From Chitinophagaceae bacterium (lineage in GTDB: Bacteria > Bacteroidota > Bacteroidia > Chitinophagales > Chitinophagaceae), in the NCBI GenBank assembly GCA_023251335.1, contig JAHEZA010000169.1, forward strand, positions 1-6,097: 6,097 bases of DNA. Reading direction: 5' to 3'. The notes under the pieces are model-generated. The model was not told the DNA's origin and ran no database searches. It saw only the letters and a program-made list of their open reading frames with translations. Of this stretch, positions 1 to 5,869 are shown piece after piece. Each line of letters starts with the position of its first letter. Position 1 is the stretch's first letter. The position numbers were made by a program, and so were the translations under genes.

Positions 1-1442
1 AAAAAATGGCGGCAAACAGGATGTCGCAGGGTGAACAAATAGTAGCGCCCGTTGAAAAACCGGAGAATGATATTTTTCAACATGAGTTTAAAAAAGACAC
101 TTCTGTTTCAATGACATTAAAACAAGTGGAAAAAAATAAACGCCCTGATGTATTATCCACAGCCAGTGAATTTCCATATAAGCCCATGAAATTTGCTACT
201 GATTACATCATTGCGGGATTTAATAATAATGTACTTGGTACCAGGTATCAACCTTACCAGGGCGGCAGTGGGCCAATTACACTTACCTCTAATAATGGGT
301 TGAACGGTATTGTAAATGTGGGCGCTGCAGACTTGATGGAAGACGTTAAAATTTCAGGTGGTTTCCGGCTTTCAACCAATCTGAAAAATAATGACTGGAT
401 AGTTAGATTTTCTAACTTAAGGAAAAGAGTAGATTGGGGCATGATGTATTACAAAAGCGTGCGCGAAACAGGATTTACCGATGGCGTTTCTTTTTACCCG
501 GGAAATATTTTTTCAGGCTTATTCCAGGGAAGCATTTCTTATCCTTTTGATGAAGTAAGAAGTATTCGTGCAAATTTTGGCGTAAGAAGAGATAATGTAG
601 TAGTAAGCTCGGTTGACCAGGTTTCACTTGCCTTTCCAAATTCGGTAAACTCTTATGGCTTAATGCACCTCGAATATGTATATGACAACTCATTGAACCC
701 TGTACAAAACATCTGCGATGGTATCCGCTATAAAGTATATGTGGATTGGAATTCACAACTTAACCATCCCGGCGGAGATGTTGGCCGCAACACCTTTAAT
801 TTTGGCTTTGATGGAAGGGTATATCATACCATTTACCGCAACTTTATATGGGCAGGTAGGGTTGCAGGCGATTTTAGCTGGGGAAACCAGAAATATATCT
901 ATTACGTCGGTGGAATTGATAACTGGTTTATGTTTAGCGACAATCGGAAAGTGAACAAGGACGGCAGTGTTAGTTACCGCTATTTTAATCCCGCAAACAA
1001 GCCCGCACCCGACCAGGATTACGCCTTTCAGTCGTTAGCCGTAAACCTTCGCGGGTTTGTTCAAAACGCAGCGAACGGTAATAATTCGATGGTCATAAAC
1101 AGTGAGTTCAGGTTGCCCGTGTTCACTACTTTTATGGATAATCCCATTAATAACGCATTCATCAGAAATTTCCAATTGACGCAATTTATAGATTTGGGAA
1201 CCGCGTGGAATGGCGCTTACAACAATATTTCCCGTCCGGAAATAACTTACACGGATCCTGCAGACCCAACTGTTGCTGTAAAATTAAAAGCTCCCGGAGT
1301 AGGTCCGTTTCTGGGTGGATATGGCTTTGGTGCCCGGAGTACGTTGCTGGGATATTTCCTGAAATTTGATATAGGCTGGCCGATGAGCGGATTCTTCAAC
1401 GCAAAACCTATTCTTTATTTCAGTATGGGATTTGATTTTTAA
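1..1442 (+). CDS. Outer-membrane protein with C-terminal Omp85-like beta-barrel (5' partial)
   Basis: The reading frame is open to the window start. The ATG at 6 gives no signal peptide, so it is almost certainly internal and the true start lies upstream. Numbering from that ATG, residues 1-60 look like a polar linker and residues 62-478 like an outer-membrane barrel, with alternating aromatic strands and a terminal GFDF ending in Phe, the usual signal for the BAM insertion machinery. Three stretches match the end of Omp85/bacterial surface antigen barrels: LRGF at 348-351 (the VRGF/Y-type motif), NSEFRLPVF at 365-373 and FIDLGTAWNG at 394-403, followed by a glycine-rich GFGAR at 440-444 and a last strand pair. 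The pattern of the 62-140 region, including DLMED at 109-113, resembles long Bacteroidota proteins often labelled TolB, in which a WD40/PD40-like propeller precedes the barrel. That upstream propeller is inferred and not visible here. Substrate or partner is unknown. Barrel identity is fairly sure; exact function is not. Confidence 0.8.
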   Translation, partial: KMAANRMSQGEQIVAPVEKPENDIFQHEFKKDTSVSMTLKQVEKNKRPDVLSTASEFPYKPMKFATDYIIAGFNNNVLGTRYQPYQGGSGPITLTSNNGLNGIVNVGAADLMEDVKISGGFRLSTNLKNNDWIVRFSNLRKRVDWGMMYYKSVRETGFTDGVSFYPGNIFSGLFQGSISYPFDEVRSIRANFGVRRDNVVVSSVDQVSLAFPNSVNSYGLMHLEYVYDNSLNPVQNICDGIRYKVYVDWNSQLNHPGGDVGRNTFNFGFDGRVYHTIYRNFIWAGRVAGDFSWGNQKYIYYVGGIDNWFMFSDNRKVNKDGSVSYRYFNPANKPAPDQDYAFQSLAVNLRGFVQNAANGNNSMVINSEFRLPVFTTFMDNPINNAFIRNFQLTQFIDLGTAWNGAYNNISRPEITYTDPADPTVAVKLKAPGVGPFLGGYGFGARSTLLGYFLKFDIGWPMSGFFNAKPILYFSMGFDF

Positions 1443-1498
1443 GTTGGCAAGTTTACAGTAAACGAACTTTTAGTCATTATTTTTATTTCTTCTGCCAG

Positions 1499-1531
1499 AG
1501 ACCTTCCAGATTTTAAGAACCTGGAAGGTCT
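1499..1531. terminator. Palindrome between convergent genes, likely bidirectional terminator
   Basis: AGACCTTCCAG at 1499-1509 is perfectly complementary to CTGGAAGGTCT at 1521-1531, giving an 11-bp stem. It can be lengthened at the base by a G-U pair (1498/1532) and an A-T pair (1497/1533). The 11-nt loop can itself pair further (1511-1513 with 1517-1519) after one A/C mismatch, so it looks like a slightly decayed longer palindrome. It lies 56 bp after the stop of the plus-strand outer-membrane gene and 60 bp beyond the stop of the minus-strand lipid kinase gene, a natural place for a shared terminator. The T-run is weak on both strands, so termination efficiency is uncertain. It could instead be a dispersed REP-like element. 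The rest of the 1443-1591 gap shows nothing recognisable. Confidence 0.65.
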
Positions 1532-1591
1532 TTCGATATAACAGCAAAGCAGCAAATAACCCGAATTTTTATTCTTTCGCTTAAGTAGTGC

Positions 1592-1954
1592 CTATCTGAA
1601 AAACATCCATTTTATTTTAGGCAGAAAAATAATACATCCGATAATAAAAGAAATGATAGCTGAAAATAATACAGAACCCGCGCACATGTCTTTTACTTTC
1701 CTGATAACAGGATTTATTTCGGGGCAAACCAGGTCGCATAATTTTTCAATAGCTGAATTGATTATTTCGAAACTTAGTACTACAGCAAAACAAATTAATA
1801 TGATCATCCATTCCGTGGCGCTTAATGAAAAATAAATGCCAGCACCAGCCACCAGCAGGGCAATTACATATTGTATCTGGAAATTTTTTTCGTGAACGAG
1901 AGAATCTTTTAAACCGCTAAAAGCGAATGCAAAGGATTTAATAACTCTTTTCAT
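1592..1954 (-). CDS. dgkA: Diacylglycerol kinase / undecaprenol kinase family protein (DgkA-like)
   Basis: This is a 120-residue integral membrane lipid kinase, close to the usual size of the family. Members phosphorylate diacylglycerol (E. coli type) or undecaprenol (Gram-positive type) with ATP at the inner membrane. Sequence alone does not settle the substrate here. An amphipathic N-terminus (1-24) is followed by three membrane helices at about 27-44, 48-66 and 93-111. The family signature is present: E63-x2-N66-x3-E70-x3-D74, then K88-D89-x2-A92-G93, matching the catalytic Glu, metal-binding Asn/Glu and Lys-Asp of DgkA. I chose the start at 1954 (MKRVIKSFAFAF) because family members begin this way. 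The upstream in-frame ATG at 1990 would add 12 residues and overlap the preceding gene by 23 bp. With the chosen start, the gene begins 13 bp after the aminotransferase stop on the same strand, so the two are probably co-transcribed. No Shine-Dalgarno is visible; the leader is A/T-rich. Confidence 0.93.
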   Translation of the reverse strand: MKRVIKSFAFAFSGLKDSLVHEKNFQIQYVIALLVAGAGIYFSLSATEWMIILICFAVVLSFEIINSAIEKLCDLVCPEINPVIRKVKDMCAGSVLFSAIISFIIGCIIFLPKIKWMFFR

Positions 1955-1967
1955 TTTCAAATAAATT

Positions 1968-3149
1968 TTATAAATCAGAAATAACTTCATTTATGATTTT
2001 GCAGGCCTGTTGTATTTCTTCTATTGATATGATTAATGGAGGAACAATTCTTAAACATTGGGAAGCAAATAAAAACCAATCCGTAAAAATACCTTTAGCC
2101 AAAAGACGATCAATCACTTTTTTATTTTGTTCAAAATCTTCAAACTCAAGCGCAATCATTAATCCGCGGCTTCTGATATTTTTTATGTTGGAACCATTAA
2201 GATTTTCCAGGAATATTTTTTCCTTTTCAAAAACATCATTTATAATATTTTCTTCCAGCAGAACTTCCATTGCTGCTTTTCCTGCAGCGCAGCAAACCGG
2301 ATGTCCGCCAAAAGTGTTGATATGGCCCAGAACAGGATTAGTAGCAAACGAATCCATTATTTTTTTATCGGCAACGAAAGCGCCAAGTGGCATTCCTCCT
2401 CCCAACGCTTTGCCTAACAGCAGCACATCGGGAACTACATCAAATTGTTCAAAAGCCCACAACGTTCCGTTACGGCCAAAGCCACATTGTATTTCATCAA
2501 GCACTAATAAAGTACCAGTGTCCGTGCATCTTTTCCTTAAAGCCTTCATCCATTTTTTGTCGGGCACCATCACTCCCGCTTCTGCCTGGATGGTTTCTGC
2601 AATTACGCACGCGGTTTCGGCTGTTATTGATTTAAGGCTTTCACCTTTATTATAATCCAGGTGCAGGATGCCTGGCAATAACGGACGAAAAGCATTACGC
2701 CAATATTCATCACCAATAATGCTCAACGATCCCTGCGTACTGCCGTGATAAGAATTTTTAAACGCTGCAATTTGTGTTCTTCCCAAATAACGTTTTGCAA
2801 GTTTCATGGCACCTTCTGTAGCTTCTGTTCCGGACGCGGTAAAGAAAACACTATTTAGTGAAGAAGGCAGATGATCAGTGAGCAATTTTGCGTAAGCTGT
2901 TTGTGGAGATAGTATCAACTCCCCATTCACCATCACGTGCATAAAATTGTCCGCCTGTTTTTTGATTGCCTCAATTACTTTTTTATTTCCATGCCCGATA
3001 TTACATACGCTGATACCGCCAATAAGATCAATATATTCTTTATTATGAATGTCGTAGAGTTTACTACCATTGGCTCTTACAATCTCCAGTGCAAGCGGGT
3101 CCGGGGAAGTTTGGCCGATATGATTTAAAAATATTTGACGATTGGTCAT
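1968..3149 (-). CDS. Class III PLP-dependent aminotransferase (acetylornithine/ornithine aminotransferase-like)
   Basis: This is a complete 393-residue fold-type I aminotransferase of the subgroup that includes ArgD, RocD and GabT. It transfers an amino group from an omega-amino compound to a 2-oxo acid in the cytoplasm. Visible landmarks in order are: GGISVCNIGHG at 44-54, the PLP-phosphate loop SGTEA at 106-110, YHG at 134-136 stacking on the cofactor ring, ETIQAEAG at 185-192, the cofactor-binding Asp218 in LVLDEIQCGFGR, the Schiff-base Lys247 in GKALGGGMPLGA, Thr279 in NTFGGHP, and LRIVPPL at 366-372 with the likely substrate-carboxylate Arg367. All catalytic positions are intact. No arginine or biotin genes lie nearby, so the substrate cannot be assigned and I give no gene symbol; such proteins are usually annotated only as aspartate aminotransferase family. 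It is the first gene of a likely two-gene unit with the DgkA-like kinase. A 185-bp repeat-rich spacer separates it from bshA. Confidence 0.93.
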   Translation of the reverse strand: MTNRQIFLNHIGQTSPDPLALEIVRANGSKLYDIHNKEYIDLIGGISVCNIGHGNKKVIEAIKKQADNFMHVMVNGELILSPQTAYAKLLTDHLPSSLNSVFFTASGTEATEGAMKLAKRYLGRTQIAAFKNSYHGSTQGSLSIIGDEYWRNAFRPLLPGILHLDYNKGESLKSITAETACVIAETIQAEAGVMVPDKKWMKALRKRCTDTGTLLVLDEIQCGFGRNGTLWAFEQFDVVPDVLLLGKALGGGMPLGAFVADKKIMDSFATNPVLGHINTFGGHPVCCAAGKAAMEVLLEENIINDVFEKEKIFLENLNGSNIKNIRSRGLMIALEFEDFEQNKKVIDRLLAKGIFTDWFLFASQCLRIVPPLIISIEEIQQACKIINEVISDL

Positions 3150-3206
3150 TTGAATAAGTGATGGGTCATGAAAACATTGAGTAATGAGTGTTTAAAAATT
3201 GGAATA

Positions 3207-3241
3207 ATCAATGTTCAATGCTCAATATTCAATATTCAATG
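3207..3241. repeat. Five heptamer units, consensus NTCAATR
   Basis: Five consecutive 7-bp units are visible: ATCAATG, TTCAATG, CTCAATA, TTCAATA and TTCAATG. The first base varies, TCAAT is invariant, and the last base is A or G. The array sits in the spacer between bshA and the aminotransferase gene. Two further heptads in the opposite orientation (ATTGAGT, AATGAGT) occur just downstream of the array in the minus-strand sense, at 3176-3189, and could pair with the array through CATTGA/TCAATG. The variable first base suggests an old array that has drifted. Function is unknown. Confidence 0.8.
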
Positions 3242-3296
3242 CGAAAGAATAGTGAACAAACAAAAAAGCAAGATTCTAATTTCATTTTTCTAATTT

Positions 3297-3326
3297 CAAA
3301 CTGAATAGTAATAACCAATTAACCAA
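3297..3326 (-). promoter_or_regulatory. Weak candidate Bacteroidota-type promoter for the aminotransferase-dgkA unit
   Basis: Read on the minus strand, TTG (complement of 3324-3326) is followed after 19 nt by TCAGTTTG (complement of 3297-3304). This differs by one base from the Bacteroidota -7 consensus TAnnTTTG, at the expected spacing. The -33 element would lie inside the 8-bp tandem repeat. The leader would be about 140 nt and would contain the heptamer array. The region is A/T-rich and such matches arise easily by chance, so this is only a candidate. Confidence 0.25.
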
Positions 3327-3339
3327 TTAACCAATTAAC
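3313..3339. repeat. 8-bp tandem repeat AACCAATT x3 overlapping the bshA stop codon
   Basis: AACCAATT is repeated exactly three times (3313-3320, 3321-3328, 3329-3336) and is followed by a partial AAC to 3339. The bshA stop codon (complement of 3335-3337) lies in the last unit. Copies are perfect, so the array is either recent or maintained. Because the stop comes first when read in the bshA direction, changes in copy number would alter the 3' untranslated region rather than the protein. Confidence 0.85.
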
Positions 3340-4477
3340 TTTCCAACACGCTCATCTCTTTCAAAACTCTCTGATACAAATCTTCATATTGGGGAACAAT
3401 ACTATCGATATCAAATTTCATTGCCTGCACCAATGCGTTCTTTTTCATTTTTGCGAAAGCTTTTTCGTCCGAAAGTAGTTTTATGATATGCTGGCTCATG
3501 TCATCCACATCGCCTACATCGCTTAGAAATCCGGTAACGCCATTGATATTAATTTCCGGCAAACCACCGACATTGGTTGAAATAACGGGAACCTCGGCAG
3601 CCATGGCTTCCAGCGCTACCAAACCAAAACTTTCATATTCGCTGGGCAAAATAAAAAGATCGGAGATCGCCAGTATTTCTTCCATCTGCTCCTGCCTTCC
3701 AAGAAATCTGATATCCGCCCGCGAGCACGTATTTCTGCATAATTCTTCAATTGCAGATCGTTCGGGACCATCACCCACCAGTAAAAGTTTGGAAGGAATT
3801 AGCTCGTTTACTTTCACAAAAACCTTGACAACATCATCCACTCTTTTTATCTTTCTGAAATTGGACGCATGTAATAAAATCTTTTCATTGTTTGGTGCTA
3901 TTACTTGTTTGAATGGAGTCACCGGTATTTTATTAAAGCGCTTTGCATCTACGAAATTATAGATTACCTCTATTTCTTTTTCCATCTTAAAGTTCTTGTA
4001 CGTTTCATCTCTTAGATTCTTAGAAACAGCAGTAACAGCCGCACTTTCATTCATAGAAAAAGTTACAACAGGTGAGTAGGTTTTGTCCCTTCCCACTAAA
4101 GTAATATCGGTTCCGTGTAACGTGGTGATCACCGGTACGTTCAAGCCTTCTTTCAAAAGAATTTGACGCGCCATATACGCCGCGGACGCATGTGGTATAG
4201 CGTAATGCACATGGAGAAGATCGATTTTCTGATTGATAATAACATCTACCATGGTACTTGCAAGCGCTGTTTCATAAGGCGGATAATCAAACAAAGGATA
4301 AGTCGGAACGGTTACCTCATGATAAAAAATATTGGTGTGAAATCCGCCCAATCTTACCGGTTGATCATAAGTGATAAAGTGAATGTTGTGGCCTTTTTCG
4401 GCAAGCGCTTTGCCCAGTTCAGTCGCTAAAACACCACTCCCGCCAAAAGTGGGGTAGCAAACGATTCCTATATTCAT
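3335..4477 (-). CDS. bshA: N-acetyl-alpha-D-glucosaminyl L-malate synthase BshA
   Basis: BshA joins GlcNAc from UDP-GlcNAc to L-malate, the first step of bacillithiol synthesis. Bacillithiol is a low-molecular-weight thiol that replaces glutathione in many Firmicutes and Bacteroidota. The protein is 380 residues, the normal family length, with a GT-B fold of the GT4 type. Features in order are: N-terminal VCYPTFGGSGV (6-16) with the Gly-rich loop, HFITYDQPVR (33-42), YPLFDYPPY (60-68), HVHYAIPHA (89-97), TTLHGTD (118-124), the donor-binding NFRKIKR (206-212), GDGPE (235-239) and the GT4 E-x7-E pair Glu282/Glu290 within SEYESFGLVALEAM. The N-terminal pattern is specific for BshA rather than a generic glycosyltransferase. 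The ATG at 4477 fits the family start exactly; the leader is A/T-rich with no Shine-Dalgarno. It stands alone between two repeat-bearing spacers. No bshB or bshC is in view, so they must lie elsewhere if the pathway is complete. I found no convincing promoter upstream. Confidence 0.95.
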   Translation of the reverse strand: MNIGIVCYPTFGGSGVLATELGKALAEKGHNIHFITYDQPVRLGGFHTNIFYHEVTVPTYPLFDYPPYETALASTMVDVIINQKIDLLHVHYAIPHASAAYMARQILLKEGLNVPVITTLHGTDITLVGRDKTYSPVVTFSMNESAAVTAVSKNLRDETYKNFKMEKEIEVIYNFVDAKRFNKIPVTPFKQVIAPNNEKILLHASNFRKIKRVDDVVKVFVKVNELIPSKLLLVGDGPERSAIEELCRNTCSRADIRFLGRQEQMEEILAISDLFILPSEYESFGLVALEAMAAEVPVISTNVGGLPEININGVTGFLSDVGDVDDMSQHIIKLLSDEKAFAKMKKNALVQAMKFDIDSIVPQYEDLYQRVLKEMSVLES

Positions 4478-4541
4478 ATTTATTTTTTATAGCCTAAAGG
4501 CAATTTATTTCTTTAATAAAAAGATGATGCAATTTACAACC

Positions 4542-4576
4542 TTTCGGCATTCGGTATTAAGCTTTCAGCCTTCGGC
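4542..4576. repeat. Degenerate heptamer array, consensus NTTCGGC
   Basis: Read in steps of seven, the sequence gives TTTCGGC, ATTCGGT, ATTAAGC, TTTCAGC and CTTCGGC, with a poorer sixth unit ATGTTGC to 4583. Bases 2 and 3 of the unit are T in all five, and most units end in CGGC or CAGC. The array sits in the divergent spacer between bshA and the small membrane protein gene. It is more G/C-rich than its surroundings. Its period equals that of the array at 3207-3241 but its sequence is different. An open frame from an ATG at 4524 runs through it, which would encode a Cys/Arg-rich leader unlikely to be real. Confidence 0.65.
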
Positions 4577-4618
4577 ATGTTGCCTCCGCGTTGAGCGCTT
4601 TTTTTTAAACGAAATGAT

Positions 4619-4626
4619 TATGTTTG
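4619..4626 (+). promoter_or_regulatory. Candidate -7 element TATGTTTG
   Basis: TATGTTTG matches the Bacteroidota -7 consensus TAnnTTTG exactly and lies 14 bp before the ATG at 4641. Transcription would begin about 9 bp before that ATG, giving a very short leader. This would exclude the upstream in-frame ATGs at 4524 and 4614 as starts. The nearest TTG (4591-4593) is 25 bp upstream, somewhat further than the usual 19-23 bp, so the -33 element is poor. Confidence 0.35.
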
Positions 4627-4640
4627 CGAAAATTATTCAA

Positions 4641-5024
4641 ATGAAAAAATTTCTCTTTTACGCAGTTGGAATCATAATCGTAGGCCTGGTCATTTTCTTC
4701 TATGCACGATTCAGCTACACATATAGCGAAGGCAACCGGGCAGGCAGGCTAATCAAGTTTTCCAGGCAAGGTGCTATGTTTAAAACTTATGAAGGAGAAA
4801 TGAATCTTGGCGGAGTTTCCAACGCTGCTAACAATAGCATGATGATGAACTATATGTGGGATTTTTCAGTAGCTGATAAAGCTGTTGCCGATACCCTGTT
4901 AACACTGGAAGGCCGGGAGATCAGTGTACATTACAAACAAAAGATGGGAACGCTCCCGTGGCGTGGCGATACGAAATACATTGTGGACAAAGTGGTATCG
5001 GTAAAACCCGATAATGGAAATTAA
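4641..5024 (+). CDS. Small single-pass membrane-anchored protein of unknown function
   Basis: The protein has 127 residues. Residues 1-3 (MKK) and a hydrophobic stretch at about 4-24 form an N-terminal anchor or uncleaved signal, leaving a soluble domain that probably faces the periplasm. The domain contains YSEGNRAGRL (28-37), KFSRQG (39-44), FKTYEGEMNLGG (47-58), WDFSV (73-77) and TLPWRGDTKYIVDKV (104-118). This arrangement is one I associate with a conserved Bacteroidota family of unknown function. From memory, such proteins are sometimes labelled 6-phosphogluconate dehydrogenase; that label cannot be right here, as there is no Rossmann GxGxxG and the length is far too short. The frame is open from 4524, but I chose 4641 because the upstream 39 residues run through a repeat, lack secretory character and would bury the signal helix. 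TerC follows 32 bp later on the same strand, so the two may be co-transcribed. The gene is confident; the function is unknown. Confidence 0.82.
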   Translation: MKKFLFYAVGIIIVGLVIFFYARFSYTYSEGNRAGRLIKFSRQGAMFKTYEGEMNLGGVSNAANNSMMMNYMWDFSVADKAVADTLLTLEGREISVHYKQKMGTLPWRGDTKYIVDKVVSVKPDNGN

Positions 5025-5056
5025 GCATTGAATTTTTATATAAATATATTTACTGG

Positions 5057-5857
5057 ATGGATCATTTATTAACGACTGATAGCATTATCAGTTTTTTTAT
5101 CCTTGTAATTCTTGAAATTATTTTGGGGGTTGATAATGTAATTTTCGTAAGCATTATTATCAACAGGCTGCCGCTTGAAAAACATAAAAAAGCCAGGCTG
5201 GCTTGGGTGATCATGGGATCCGTTGTGCGAAGCATCCTGTTGTTAGGATTAGGATGGCTGCTCGCGCAAAAAGGGAAAGCTGTCTTTACTATTTTCGACA
5301 AAGGCTTTGATCTCGCGAGTATTGTAATGCTTGCGGGAGGGCTGTTTCTTATCTATAAATCGGTACATGAAATACACCAGAAACTGGAAGGCGAAGATCC
5401 AAATACACTACACGCCAAAAAGAAACCACTCGGTTTTTCGCAGGCGCTTTTTCAGATTGTATTAATTGATATGGTATTTTCTTTCGACAGCGTAATTACT
5501 GCGGGCGGTACGGCAAAACATGTAGAGATAATGATCGCTGCGGTGGTAATCGCTATGATCATTATGTTTTCATTCAGCCCATATATTGCTGCGTTTATTC
5601 AAAAACATCCTACTTTCAAAATGCTGGCACTTTCCTTCCTGGTAATGATTGGCCTGAGCCTTGTGATAGAAGGCTGGTCGTCTGAACAAGCGGAAGAAAT
5701 GCATTTAAAAAATTATATTTATTTCGGGATGGCTTTTTCTTTTGTAGTGGAGATTTTAAATATGACAATGATGAAAAAGCAAAACAGGAGAGTGGTTCAG
5801 CTGGACGAACCGAAATATCAACAGGATGAAATAAATATGGGCGATCAGGCTAAATAA
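5057..5857 (+). CDS. TerC family integral membrane protein (putative metal ion exporter)
   Basis: This 266-residue protein has about seven hydrophobic segments, near 10-34, 49-70, 87-101, 129-150, 157-181, 188-205 and 219-238, followed by a charged cytoplasmic tail. The two TerC signatures are present: E20-x5-D26-N27 in EIILGVDNVIF, and D138-x5-D144-S145 in DMVFSFDSVITAGG. These paired acidic residues in two symmetric membrane repeats are thought to bind the transported ion. The family is named for tellurium resistance, but characterised relatives (E. coli Alx, Bacillus YkoY and YceF) act in manganese export or supply to secreted enzymes. Which metal this protein handles is not visible. There are no other ter genes nearby, so a tellurite operon is unlikely. 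The ATG at 5057 gives the usual N-terminus, and I see no separate promoter in the 32-bp gap before it. It converges on pyrD with only 12 bp between the stop codons. Confidence 0.93.
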   Translation: MDHLLTTDSIISFFILVILEIILGVDNVIFVSIIINRLPLEKHKKARLAWVIMGSVVRSILLLGLGWLLAQKGKAVFTIFDKGFDLASIVMLAGGLFLIYKSVHEIHQKLEGEDPNTLHAKKKPLGFSQALFQIVLIDMVFSFDSVITAGGTAKHVEIMIAAVVIAMIIMFSFSPYIAAFIQKHPTFKMLALSFLVMIGLSLVIEGWSSEQAEEMHLKNYIYFGMAFSFVVEILNMTMMKKQNRRVVQLDEPKYQQDEINMGDQAK

Positions 5858-5869
5858 ACGCGATTTATT

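Noticed and set aside
1955..1990. Longer DgkA start at 1990
   Set aside because: It adds 12 residues not typical of the family and overlaps the aminotransferase gene by 23 bp; 1954 gives the standard start and length.
1993..2655. Long plus-strand open frame opposite the aminotransferase gene
   Set aside because: It is antisense to a clearly conserved enzyme, its translation is Ser/Pro-rich with no recognisable domain, and it has no promoter or ribosome-binding signal.
3483..3962. Plus-strand open frame opposite bshA
   Set aside because: It is a shadow of the bshA coding sequence, with a low-complexity Ser/Thr/Leu translation and no family resemblance.
4492..4501. Short palindrome GCCTAAAGGC upstream of bshA as an operator
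   Set aside because: Four base pairs around a 2-nt centre is expected by chance, and nothing supports a bound regulator.
4585..4608. Possible intrinsic terminator GCG-TTGAG-CGC followed by eight T
   Set aside because: The stem is only 3 bp, and there is no plus-strand gene ending upstream that would need it.
4524..4640. 39-residue N-terminal extension of the small membrane protein from the ATG at 4524
   Set aside because: It is encoded largely by the heptamer array, is Cys/Arg-rich without family-like features, and would place the signal helix internally. The 4641 start gives a normal MKK-hydrophobic N-terminus.
5028..5052. Possible promoter for terC (TTG at 5028, TATATTTA at 5045)
   Set aside because: The spacer is only 14 nt, the -7 box lacks the final G, and the start site would fall at or inside the start codon.
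5057..5857. Tellurite-resistance operon suggested by the TerC homologue
   Set aside because: No terZABDEF genes are nearby; stand-alone TerC homologues are widespread and linked more to manganese handling.
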